Below are positions 1 to 10,987 of a DNA stretch of 64,000 nt, in pieces. The first letter of the stretch is position 1. Each line of letters begins with the position of its first letter. The position numbers and the translations under genes are program-made. The stretch is from Paracamarosporium sp. OC-R06-R3 (taxonomy: Eukaryota; Ascomycota; Dothideomycetes; Pleosporales; Didymosphaeriaceae). The notes under the pieces were generated by a model. It worked only from the letters and a program-made list of their open reading frames with translations, did not search any database and was not told the DNA's origin. The DNA lies in assembly GCA_019828545.1 (NCBI GenBank), contig JACVRA010000179.1:1-64000 (forward strand). Direction: 5' to 3'.

Positions 1-583
1 AGCCTCAATTGACCTCACTCCCAAGAAATCTCGTGATAGTAGCATGTTTTGGTGTATCTACAGTACAAAGTTGCTGGCTGATCGAGCTTGTTGGGGTGTG
101 GCATGAGCTGACGCGTGGCACGAGCTGCCAAGAATCGGTATATCGCGAGAAGTAGACGGCAAGAATGGAACAAGAAGAACTGTACACAAAGCCCAAATCA
201 TAATAACTCTCGTTCATTAGCACTACCCACTGCCCAGAATATTGAGTTCCGTGTCGTGGCCTTATGACTTTAGATCTTGCCACTGACCATGCATGATTAG
301 TAATTCTTAGTACCCTGTGTGATCACCCTAATATCCAATGCCAAAGGTGTGGTTTCTCTCGCGTGTTCCTTTGCACCGTAGACTGCAGCATTTCAACCTT
401 CCCAATCGGGTATCCTCACATGTAGTGTCGATTGCTGGTGAAATCCACCTGTGAAAGTCAACTGGACCCACAAAAGTTGCGCGCACGGATCGCACCACAA
501 ACGGTATGTTTAGCCGAACAACTTTGCGTCCCACAAAATTTCCATCTGCACTGCGTCCCACGTAAACACCAACATAACTCGCC
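1..583. other. Left-edge intergenic region
   Basis: No supportable gene was seen here on either strand. The last part, up to 583, should be the promoter and 5' leader of the BUD22-like gene. The reading frames present are low-information and use non-ATG starts. Confidence 0.5.
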
Positions 584-1945
584 ATGCCCAAACGCAAGCG
601 CACAGAGCCAAATGGCTCCGCCTCTCCCGAAATATCAGCCGATCGCTCCCTCGCACGCCGCAAAAAGCAATGTACCCAGCGCATAGCCGCGGCGCAAAAG
701 CCTCTCGTAGCTGCCCTCCGGCACGCCGCCAGTCTCGAACGCCAGAAACACAGTCGCAGGAAAAAGACCGCACAAGCGAACAAAGATGCAAAAGCGCTGG
801 CGCGTCTTGAAGCGGAGTATGCGCACCTCAAGGGCCTAGATTTCGAGAAGGTTGCGGAGCAGCACTTGCGCAAAACTATTGGGAAGGTGAAGAGTTTAAG
901 GGAAAGCCCGTTCATGCCGGAGACCGTAGGGCAGATTGAAAAGGGGAACAATGATCCAGAATTACTGAATGTGAAGGGACGATTGTTCAAGGTAGATGCG
1001 GTGCGCAAGGTGGTGGACGAGGTCATCGACGAACTGAAGGAAACCGTTGGGACTGGAGCGAGTGGTGCAAAGGCCGAGGGAAAGCAAGTTGGCGGACAGG
1101 CTAAGAGCAAGAAGGCGAGGATACAGGAGGATGAGGAAGCAAACGAGGAGGATTCGTTGGCGCAGGATGGCCAGGAAGATAGCGATACTTTTGCAGCTCT
1201 TGATGCACTGATCGCGGCACCGTCTTCCGCTGAAGACGATAGCGAAGATTCCTTGTCGGACGGACACAGGCCGCCGAGCATAGAAGACAGTGAAAGCGAG
1301 GATGAGGATGAAGAGGAGGACGAATTCTCGGATGCGGATTCGGTTGATGGTCAAGACGCAATGCCTGAATTCTATAACTTTAGCGACGAGGAAGACTCCG
1401 ATGATTCACGAAGTGCAGTTTCCCAAGAAGACTCAGACGCAGAATCTGACGAGCCTTCCATACCCCTTCCAAAAGCAAAGCGAAAAGCAGCAGCTGCAGA
1501 ACCCCAACCGACGACCGGCTCCTCCTTCATCCCCGCTCTTAGCCACGCTGCTTACTTTTCTGGCTCCGAATCCGAACCATCCGACATAGACACCGAGGTT
1601 GCACCCCGCAAAAACCGGCGAGGTCAGAAGGCACGCCAAAAAATATGGGAGCAGAAGTACAAGGACAAGGCGAAACATCTGGCGAAGCAAGAGCGAGATC
1701 GCGGCTGGGATCCGAAGCGTGGTGCTGTGAGTGAGCGAGGAGGAAGAGGAGGAAGGGGTGGAAGGGGAGGACCACCACGCGGTAGAGGCCCCGAGAAGAG
1801 TGGTGCAAACGAGCAGCCATTGGGCCCTAAAAAGACGAAGAGGGATGACGCAGGAGCGTTGCATCCGAGTTGGCAGGCTGCGAAGGCTGCTAAAGAGAAG
1901 AAGATGGATGTCAAACCTATGGGGAAGAAGGTCGTATTCGATTGA
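584..1945 (+). CDS. BUD22: BUD22-like ribosome biogenesis protein
   Basis: Intronless gene for a 453-aa nuclear or nucleolar protein. BUD22 family members act in 40S subunit and pre-rRNA processing (known from yeast). The N-terminal third (residues 20-110) is a basic helical region with the family-like stretch LEAEYAHLKGLDFEKVAEQH. The middle (about 185-310) is very acidic, with D/E/S runs, as in many nucleolar factors. The C-terminal part holds RRGQKARQKIWEQKYKDKAK, an RGG-type stretch (GGRGGRGGRGG, about 387-397) and the family C-terminal signature LHPSWQAAKAAKEKK. Start chosen at the ATG giving MPKRKRTEP, which follows the upstream in-frame stop. The assignment rests on overall architecture and the C-terminal signature, so it is firm at family level. 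Confidence 0.85.
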   Translation: MPKRKRTEPNGSASPEISADRSLARRKKQCTQRIAAAQKPLVAALRHAASLERQKHSRRKKTAQANKDAKALARLEAEYAHLKGLDFEKVAEQHLRKTIGKVKSLRESPFMPETVGQIEKGNNDPELLNVKGRLFKVDAVRKVVDEVIDELKETVGTGASGAKAEGKQVGGQAKSKKARIQEDEEANEEDSLAQDGQEDSDTFAALDALIAAPSSAEDDSEDSLSDGHRPPSIEDSESEDEDEEEDEFSDADSVDGQDAMPEFYNFSDEEDSDDSRSAVSQEDSDAESDEPSIPLPKAKRKAAAAEPQPTTGSSFIPALSHAAYFSGSESEPSDIDTEVAPRKNRRGQKARQKIWEQKYKDKAKHLAKQERDRGWDPKRGAVSERGGRGGRGGRGGPPRGRGPEKSGANEQPLGPKKTKRDDAGALHPSWQAAKAAKEKKMDVKPMGKKVVFD

Positions 1946-2535
1946 TGTCGACACCGCATTACGTCTATCTACGCGGATGACTTTTTTAGATATGAAAATG
2001 AAGAATACCCCTGTGTCTCTCGAGGCTTACTTCCAAAATTTCAACCTGCTTGATGCATGGGGCTACGTGTCTCGATGTCTGTCCGCTGCACCATTGAATG
2101 CGATAGAGTATGGCCTGGCACCTACAAGATGCTCTTCTGGATCATTGATATCCACTTCTCTCGGTTCCCACGTGTATCTCAGCTTGAACCTGTTCCTCGG
2201 AGTACCCGACCGTTCCAGCGCGTCATATCCGGTGTCCAGGTACGCGTCCCTGAGCTGGACCCTACACCTACACCCCACCCTCAGCACGTGTGGACGTGAA
2301 TGGCCAGCCCATATCGGACACCAGAGACTTTATCCTTGATTAGGCAACTGTATAGTGAGCCAAGATGCACGCCCAGAGACCGCCAAGGCCTTGAGCCACC
2401 TTCCGCTCGGAGGGATCCGCCACGGAGGACTCTCAGGATGCGATATAAGCTTCAGGTGCAGACGTGAATTTGGATCCCCATCCTCGAGATCTCTGATAAT
2501 CTCTTATCTTTGAGGTGTGTGCCATTGGAGTGATA

Positions 2536-4267
2536 ATGAAGAGCAACATGATAAAGGGATCCTTGCTTGCGCTCTCGGCGTTCAGCTTGGCGACGGCAAA
2601 GGAAGACGTGCTGTTTACTAGAAGGCATACGAAACGTGGATTGGACTGCGAAGGAAACTATAACATCTGTAAGTTCATGAAAGTATCTGGTTGACATTTA
2701 CTGATTGTGTCTAGCCTTCTTCCACATCAATGATGTGCATGCTCATCTCGACGAATTCAGCTCCTCAGGAACCGACTGCACCAACCCAGCTAAGGGCTGC
2801 TACGGCGGTTACTCTCGCGTGAAGCATATAATTGATACACAGCGCCCCAACTACAATGACAGCCTCTGGCTCAACGTTGGCGATGAGTTCCAAGGCACGC
2901 TATTCTACAGCTACTACCGGGGAGAGAAGATCGCGGAAACGATGAACCAGCTCGGCTTTGATGCTATGACGCTGGGTAACCATGAATTTGATGGTGGGGA
3001 TGATGAGTTGGGCGCATTCCTGCAAAATCTTACGAACATCCCTATCATCTCGGCAAACATCCACAGTACCAATGAAGTACTGAACAAAACGATCAAGCCG
3101 TACCACATTTTCTGGGACAAGGGTCTTGCGCTCATTGGCGTAACTACAGAGGATACGGCGAGCATCTCCAATCCCAGCAATGCCACTACGTTCAGCAGCG
3201 CCGTCGAAGCAGTGCAGAATGCTATCGACGAGATCAAGGCAACCACCAACATCACCCGTATTGCGGCCATTACCCACATTGGATATGACAAGGACCAGGA
3301 GCTTGCTAAGCAGACGAGTGGTTTGCAGCTTATCATGGGTGGGCATTCGCACACTCTGTTGGGCAACATGACCGGTGCCGAAGGCTCCTACCCAACGATT
3401 ACCACCAACAAAGATGGAGATGAAGTTTTTATTGTAACGGCGTACCGCTGGGGCGAGTACGTCGGCTACATCGACGTTACCTACGACGCTGCGGGCAAAA
3501 TTCTTGCATACCACGGCGCGCCGATCCACATCACCAACACGACTAAGCAAGACGAGGGATTGCAAGCACAGATCGATGCGTGGCGCGGTCCGTTCGAGGA
3601 GTTTGCGAAGGAGGTGCTCGGTGTATCAAACGTGGAACTAGACCAAACCACATGCCAACAGAAAGAGTGCTTGCTAGGCGATTTCATGGCCGATGCGATG
3701 TACACCTACCGCAAGGACGCAGGTGAGGACGTCGACTTCGCTATCATCAACGCTGGTGGCATTCGCGCGACTATAGATGTAGGCGACATCACGCGCGGCG
3801 AAGTGCTCACTTCTTTCCCGTTCGGTAACTCCATTGTCGAGCTCACCATCGACGGCGCGGCGCTTCGCCAAGTTCTCGAAGGCATCGTCTCTGGTGTCTC
3901 TGAAACCAACGGCAAGGAAGTTACATCTTTCTTGCAAATCTCCTCTAGCCTGCGCATCCAGTATGATCCATCCCAGCCCGCGGGTAGCCAACTCGTTTCC
4001 GCAAGTATCAACAACCAGACGCTCGACGACGCGGCTGAGTATCGCTATGTCACGCTTGACTTCATCGCAGGTGGAGGCGACAATTTCTTCGAGCCAAGAA
4101 ACGATTTCGTGACGCTGGACACGCAGGATGAGGTCCTCGTGCAGTACATCACAAAGACGACACCAGTGGACATCGCGCTCGATGGAAGGATCGAAGCCGT
4201 GGGTGGGAGTGCAGCAGAGGCGAGGGCCGTTGGGGTTGCGGGACGGAGATGGGCACAGCGAGAGTAA
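2536..4267 (+). CDS. Secreted 5'-nucleotidase family metallophosphoesterase
   Basis: Two exons, 2536-2668 and 2715-4267, with a 46-nt intron. The product is about 561 aa and begins with a signal peptide-like segment (KGSLLALSAFSLATA). Calcineurin-type metal motifs appear in order: NDVHAHLDEF, GDEFQGT, GNHEFDGGDD and GGHSHTLLG. The C-terminal 5'-nucleotidase substrate domain follows, with NAGGIRAT, FPFGNSIVELTIDG and DFIAGGGDNF. Enzymes of this family (UshA/CD73-like) hydrolyse nucleotides or 2',3'-cyclic nucleotides outside the cell to release nucleoside and phosphate; the exact substrate cannot be read from sequence. The C-terminus (VGVAGRRWAQRE) lacks a hydrophobic GPI signal, so a soluble secreted form is likely. 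The start gives the signal peptide, and the splice restores SFFHINDVHAH in phase. Confidence 0.9.
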
Positions 4268-5289
4268 TGCAATGCTATGGAGATATCTGTACCTAGATAC
4301 GAGGACTAAACAAAGTGTATGAGTATCTACCAACGTTTGTTCGAAGGTTTTCTTTTAGTGTTATGATTTATTGGTGATGTTACGCATCGTGGGCATTTGA
4401 ATCTAGCTTTTGAAAGAGCTTAATTCATAGCATAGGTTCTGCGTGAGCGCTCTATGTCACTCTTGTCGCAGTAGGTAGTAGCATCGAAATCATGGGTCTG
4501 TAAAATTAGGAGAGCACGTCGACGATGGATTGAAATCTGTCGACATAAAGGAACAAAGAATATGAAAGGCTGATTTGCCTTTGTACAACAGCTATGCAAT
4601 CAAAGTACATTGTTTTTGATCAAATACTGTCTTTGTTCATTCGCTACAAAAGTGGTCGCGTCATGGCCTTGTATCAGTATCTTGTATATACTAAAAATAG
4701 CCATGAGAGAAATCCAGTGTATAGAACTGGGTAGTCTTATGTAACAGCAATCTTTTCCACAGGAGTTGCATATCTCTACACTAAGTTTTCTATTGTTATT
4801 TACGAAGCAAAGGTTGGTTACTCCTTGAATGTGCGAACTAAGCAGCCACGTACTCAAGGACATAAACGATCGCACACCGCACCACAGCCGCGACTCAAAG
4901 ATTTTACAGAATCGTAGGTGAATCTTGCTTTTGGTACTAGAGGCCGACTAATTCTCATCACTTCACCGCCTGATCACCATCAGCCCCACCACAGCGTCAC
5001 TGTCATAAATGCGACTATAATTCTGAGCCACGACATTGAAGTTCAGAACCGTTGATTTCAACGCCTCACCGCTTATAAAGCCCTCATTCACCGCTATTCT
5101 CCGAGATCTCTCCACACGCACACGCACACGCACACTCAACCATCAACTTTAATACCCGCCATTGGCTCAACACCGCCACTGCCACATTGAAGCACCAGGA
5201 AGCACCTCCCTGTGCCTCATTCGGACTTGAAAGTTACCATTGACCACTGTTTTTACGACAGTCGCATTATATACTCTATCCATCTCATC
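4268..5289. other. Intergenic region
   Basis: About 1 kb without a supportable gene. It contains the 3' end of the phosphoesterase gene and the promoter/leader of the zinc-finger gene, including a short CACACG repeat near 5113-5135. A 91-codon minus-strand frame (4600-4875) shows no family features. Confidence 0.5.
5113..5135 (+). repeat. Short CACACG microsatellite in 5' leader region
   Basis: Almost four copies of a CACACG unit lie about 155 bp upstream of the ATG of the CCCH-finger protein, probably in its promoter or 5' UTR. Confidence 0.7.
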
Positions 5290-7827
5290 ATGTCTCACAA
5301 CCATGTCACCACCAGCCCTGCAGGGCACTCAATTGGGCCGCATGGTAGGTCTAACGTAGGGCTTAAGCGTAAGCACGACAGCGACGACAACCAATACCAC
5401 GGCCTCACAAAAAGACCATATTTGGTGAGTTGAAAATGTTGATATGCTTTAGTATATGGAAGATGCTGATGATTGTAGGCTGATCAAGAGTTTCTTGGCC
5501 ATGGTCGTCAAACAAATACGGTGTTAGTCGCATCCACCACTCCTCGCGAGAAGTCCGTTGCTGAGCTCAGTGAAATCCCAAGTCCGTCGAAAGGTCTTAA
5601 AGTGATCAACATCTTTGCTCCGAACACGCCTCCAAAGGAACTTGATACAATTTCAAAAGCCCGGCCTAGCGAGGCGTTCTCGGAGTTTCAGCGAGTGCGG
5701 GACGAGAAAGAAAATTTGAAGAAAAGCTGCACAGAGCAGAAGGAGAGACTTCAGTACGAATATGACTCTATGATACAAGAGCCAAGCAAGAGGCTTGTAG
5801 TTACTCAGGGAATATTAATTTCTGAAAGAGAAGCCAAGGAGGGGGTGCATAAGCAGCTTTCCTCAGATCAAAAGGCCATAAGGGATCTTAAAAAGAAGCT
5901 CGCTATTGCTCAACAAGAAAAGGAAGAGCAGAACGAAAATCGCACCCATGAAGTACAACACTTTTCCAACAGATGCATTACGCTTCAACAAGAGAATCAA
6001 GACCTGTTGAAGAAGCTCGATGCTGAGAGCAAGAAGCAAAGGAAGCTTGAACGGAGCAATGACTGGTATGTCAGGCGAATGAAAGAAATCAACCGGGACA
6101 GGAAAGAGCGAGAGCAAGTCCGAGAAGAAACTATGGGATTTGCTCGACGCGCGCTTATAATCGGCCTCCTTCGTGTTCTTGCAGAAGTCTACGGTGGTCA
6201 TCCTTTCACAGTGGACAATATCGCTCCAACGTTGCACTCGAGGTTCTCTCTTCTCATAGATGGCGACATCACCTTGAAGGAGCTCAAGTACCGGATCGAC
6301 AGGTACTATGAAGAACATCCTCGAGAGTATGCCAAATTCATTGGGGATGAAAAGAGCGCTCCCTCTGTTGGTGATACACCGCCGCCATCACCTCTTTTCG
6401 TACCAGTGAACGAGATTCCAGAAGAGAATTTAAGCGAGTTTGAACTTGAAGACACTCAAGAAGCTCAGGAAGCTCAGGAAGCTCAGGAAATTCAAGAAAC
6501 TCTGCGTGTGACCCCAACTGCTCAAGCTTCACCAACCCGCGTAAAGTTTGAAGCCCAGGCTCCCCAGCAAGATACAGACGCCCAAAATCAATCTGATCAA
6601 GGTAATACATACCTCTCTAGAAATTCTGATGGTGTGGCATCTGGAGCTCAAGCTCCTAGCTTGCAGCAGCTGTTCCAAACCGTTCCTATTGGGTTTCAGT
6701 CGGGTGACATAGAACTCGAAATCCCTAAGGTTTCACAAGGTCAAGTTACCCAAACTCAAAACTCCGATTCATTTTCGACTCTCAAACCATTTATAAACTC
6801 TTTCTCGGGCCAGTCATTCGCAGCTCAACAGCCTTTCCAGTCAACGATCCCTACAGTACGAGAGGTTGTAACAGAGGAACCTATGGAGGAGGTGGATGTC
6901 CCAAACCAGAAAAAGATTTGTATATACGACCTGCGTTTTGATGGCTGCACGAAGGCGGACTGTACCTTTTATCATTGCGGCAGTCCCGGTTATCCTCTTG
7001 AGCAGGAGGCAGTCGATCGCCTGAGACAGGGCTTATCTCGTGATTACCCTGGAACGGTTCAGCACATCCGTGACCATCATGAATTCGTCATTCGCACAAT
7101 AGAGAGTGCAATTCAGTCTCACCTGAGCCGGGAGAACAGAATTGCCTTTCTCGAAATCATGAGACATTTTATCCAGAAGGTCACGAAAACCATACAAAGC
7201 GCCTCATCCGATTCGCTCAGTCGCGCACGACTGCCTAAGGATGTGCTGTTTACCATGACCCAGCGCCTAAGTCCTTGGTTTGAACCGAAGTTAAGGATGC
7301 CAAATACTGCTCATGAAGTTCTGATGATGTTGTGCGGCATTGATGAAACTATCAACAGCAAGCTTGATCCTGATTCAAAAGACGGCACGGACCACATTGA
7401 ACGATCTTTTTCGACGCAAACGACACCTCCATCTGCTCCACGCCTGGATCTTGATAGACAGCTGGATGCAATCCTCAGTAACAAGAACGTGGCTCACTCT
7501 TCCCGCCGCCGGCAGAACGCAACGCAGCTTCCAGAAACCTCTAGCTCTGGTAATTTCGATACTAAACGCCAACTCTAATCATTGTTGAACCGCATTTCAG
7601 GCTCTGAGAATCGAAATAGTACGCGATATTTGCGTCCCGAACGTCAACAGAATCGGAACGAGCGCCACATTCTCAGTAAAGACTCTGGCGGACATCTTGA
7701 CCAAGAAAACTCTAGAAAGACAATGCGCAACCATCCTTCGTTCACGACCAATAACACAAAATCGTCCGCAGCCAGGCCGCAGCAAACACATGGTCGATTC
7801 AAACACTCAAGTCCACCACCAAAATGA
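5290..7827 (+). CDS. Coiled-coil protein with single CCCH zinc finger
   Basis: Three exons: 5290-5424, 5479-7549 and 7601-7827, joined in phase (introns of 54 and 51 nt), giving about 810 aa. Residues about 100-230 are a long charged coiled coil (for example EENQDLLKKLDAESKKQ-type heptads). The middle is Q/S/T-rich and contains a small QEAQEAQEAQE repeat. Near residue 525 lies CIYDLRFDGCTKADCTFYH, with spacing C-x8-C-x4-C-x3-H, closest in style to the zf-C3H1 finger known from Red1/ZFC3H1-type RNA surveillance proteins. The last exon is basic and polar. Exon 1 encodes a KRKHDSDDN-like basic stretch that could act as a nuclear signal. The finger is seen directly; a role in RNA metabolism is inference, and orthology to Red1 is not shown. 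Confidence 0.7.
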
Positions 7828-9197
7828 GGAAGACTGCAAATTCAGGTATGTTCATGATTGACGGTAGTTCTGTTTCCGAGATAGACTGACAACAGGGTCA
7901 GCTACGAGAACATAGGATGAAATTCATTCCTCACAGCCTTCGAAACCCACAGGGAGAATATTTTCTGAGCGGTGACTTCAAATGGTAAAGGTTTCTGTTT
8001 CCTTTATTTAATTATTTTGCTTTTCCGCTTTTTCGAGTCAATTTCCAGACTCATCGCTTAGGACGATCGCCAGAGATCACTGAGAGGATAATCATCCAAA
8101 ATATCAGACCATGACACTAAACTACGACACAAAGGAAGAATAAAGTAGGAACTTCAGATTACTGTGATTTCTTTTCGAAGTGAGTAACGATGAACCACCA
8201 AAATCTAAGCGATGCTTCAAAGCTAGGAGGAAACGACTGGCTTGAGGGTTGCTGCTGGGTGGGCTTTGTGCTCCATGTATCGGTTTCCACTTTCGTGAGA
8301 CCCTGTCTCTCAGTCAAGCAATTTTTCCTGTCGTGTTTGGAAGTGTCTCACTCAGCTATAATCGGTCTGTATTTTGGTTGGTTAGCTTACAAAGATACTG
8401 TAATGGTTCCAGTCAATGAAAAATTCAATGGCCCTTCACGAAAAATAATGGATCAAATCACGTGAAGCTGATTAAATGGTTTTTCTTTTGTGTATTCTGG
8501 CTATTTATTCGCATTGAGAGGTCGTTTTCATTGTAATTGCAAATTGACTGACCACGAAGATCTTAGGGATCCTGGAAATCTGTTGTTTTTAGAGTTTACA
8601 CACACATGTTTGCACGCGGTGTTCTTGCGCTGGTCTCGGAGCTAAGAGCCCTAAAGCCAGAACGAAAGCTATAAGAGTAAAACAATATTCGAACTTGTGG
8701 GGATATATGAATAATCTATTACAAATACTCAAGAGTCGTGGGTAGAGAGAGCTCTATAGATCTCGTCATTACGATTGTTCAGTCCCTCGTGCCTGTCTCC
8801 AGGGAGAAGCCCCTCACTATCAATGCAGAGCGCCTTTCACAGAACGGTAGATGATCCGAAGAAAGCTGAGCCATTACAACTCGGATGGGGACATGATTCG
8901 GCGAGTTTAAATCACAACTCCGACCTGTAGAGTTTTGAGCAACGCTATGTCAAGCCGTAGGGGAACGAGTGGGGCCATCGGACAAAATTCTCAAAAGCGA
9001 TCGGTGAACATTACCCTTTCGCCGAACACAAATGTTTAATAGTCTGCAATCCCAATGAGTCGTATACGGCATACAGATCGACTAAATCTCTTCATTGTGC
9101 CGCATTTTGAGCCAGAATTTGCACCATATGTTAGCACACCAAGTGCGCAAATACGTCCACTCGTTCGTTTTCATCCTACGCCATCGTCATCACCACC
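7828..9197. other. Intergenic region
   Basis: About 1.4 kb with no supportable gene. A 91-codon frame at 8190-8465 starts with ATG but has no recognisable domain, signal peptide or splice context. The right part is the promoter of the MFS gene. Confidence 0.5.
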
Positions 9198-10944
9198 ATG
9201 ACCGAAAAGGATCTCGAAGCTAATGTTTTTGATGAACCTATGGCACCTGAGGCTGCGGTAGTACAGCCTCAGATTGCGTCAGATCTTCCCGCTACTTTAC
9301 CTCCTGCATCGAACACGCTCTCGAAACTTGATACCAACGCTTCGGCCTTGTATGATAGTCTTCCTATGTGGCGAAAATGCATGATCGTCTTCGTCACAAG
9401 TTGGGCCACACTTGCAGCTTGTTTCTCTTCGACTTCGTTGCTAAGCGCTGGTAGTGAGATTGCAACAGATCTGGGAGGAACAGAAGAAGCCGTTAGTCTG
9501 TCAACAGCGGGAGTCCTGCTTGCGTTGGGAAGCAGTCCATTAATTTGGAGCCCTATCGCTGCGGTAGGATGATTCACATCAATACGTATTGATCCAACAC
9601 ACTGACGCAGTATAGATCATCGGACGTCGACTCACGTACAATATCTGTCTCCTGGTCCTGTTCGGCTTCACCATCGGCGCCGCACTCGCCCCGAATATGC
9701 GCATCTTCATAGCAATGCGAGTAATCTCCGGTCTCCAAGGCTGCTATTTCCATGTATCGGGGCAGACTATCCTTGCTGAATACTTTCCGCCCGTTCAGCG
9801 TGGCACTGCTACAGGATTTTTCCTCGCAGGCACGGTGCTTGGCCCACCTCTTGGGCCTCTTGTTGCGGGCATCATGATGACATATTCAAGTTGGAGGAGC
9901 GTATTATGGCTACAAGTTGCGATGATTGGGCTTGCATTTGTACTTGCACTGGTGTTCGTACCACCTAGTAGACTGGACAAGCCAGGCACTTTTGCGCTGA
10001 ATACGAAGGGAATGGATGCTTTGAAGCAGTTCAATCCACTACCTGTGTTTCAACAAATGAGACATCGAGATATAATTTTCACAGTAAGTTTTATATATGC
10101 TTGAGCAGGGAAGGTCCCCGAAAGGACTGTGCTGACCCTGACAACAGCATCTGAGCTGCGGTTTCTTGAGTTGGTCGCAATACTCCATCCTCGCGTCCCC
10201 TCGACATGTTCTTAGCGAGCGTTTCGGGTTGACATCACCACTCTCTTCAGGCCTCTTTTATATTGCACCTGCGACCGGCTTCCTCGTTGGGACAGTAATC
10301 GGGGGACGCTATTCCGATATGACAGTACGGAAATTCATCAAGCTACGTGGTGAGCGGTTGCCTCAAGATCGCTTGAACAGTGGCATGTGGTCTTTCTTTC
10401 TCGTGATACCCGCAGCTTCGCTCATATACGGATGGGGATTGCAATACTGCAACAGCTGTACAGCAGTCAAAGGAGGCCTAGCGTTGCCAATCGTAACAGC
10501 CTTCCTCGCGGCTGCGGGATTACTTGCTGCATTTGCAAGCTTGAACACATATTGTGCTGGTACGTTGAACTCGCTGAACCATAATACAATAGGACTGATG
10601 ATTATCACAGAGGCGATACCTAAGAAGAGAAGGGAAGTGATAGCTGGAAAGTATCTTATACAGTACACATGTTCTGCGTGCGCGAGCGCTGGAACTGTTC
10701 CGCTAATGGAGGTGATCGGTATTGGTCCCACAGCGACGATAGGTACGATATAGATTACATTGGCTCCTCATACAAAATCTAACAAACGCTAGGTGCTGTC
10801 CTGTCTGTCATCGCTGGATGCCTGACATATGCAACGGCGCGACACAACGTTGAGAGCGATGAGAAAAAGGGAGTGAAGGAAGCGAATAGTTGGCTAAAAA
10901 GGAGGAAGCTGCTTCCAACAAGCAAGGTATTTCCAATTGCGTAG
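9198..10944 (+). CDS. MFS transporter (DHA-type drug/metabolite exporter)
   Basis: Four exons: 9198-9563, 9616-10083, 10148-10742 and 10793-10944, all phase-consistent, giving 526 aa. The product is a major facilitator with roughly 12 hydrophobic helices. Visible signatures are a conserved-loop remnant (IGRRLTYNICL), ISGLQGCYFHVSGQTI, and the antiporter-type motif C stretch GPPLGPLVAGIM followed by WRSVLWLQ. This pattern is typical of drug:H+ antiporter family 1 (FLR1/DTR1-like) exporters in fungi. The N-terminal 55 residues are polar and cytosolic. The gene ends 43 bp from the convergent regulator and lies 3.6 kb from the NRPS-like gene, which suggests export of, or self-protection from, the product of that enzyme. 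The substrate is unknown. Confidence 0.88.
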
Positions 10945-10987
10945 CTCTAATTATCGAAAATATTTGAATTGACTATTACTTCTATTT

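Noticed and set aside
328..1281. 317-codon minus-strand frame opposite BUD22
   Set aside because: Serine-rich mirror of the acidic/basic BUD22 coding sequence; no independent support.
8190..8465. 91-codon ATG frame
   Set aside because: No family features, isolated in AT-rich intergenic DNA, and length expected by chance.
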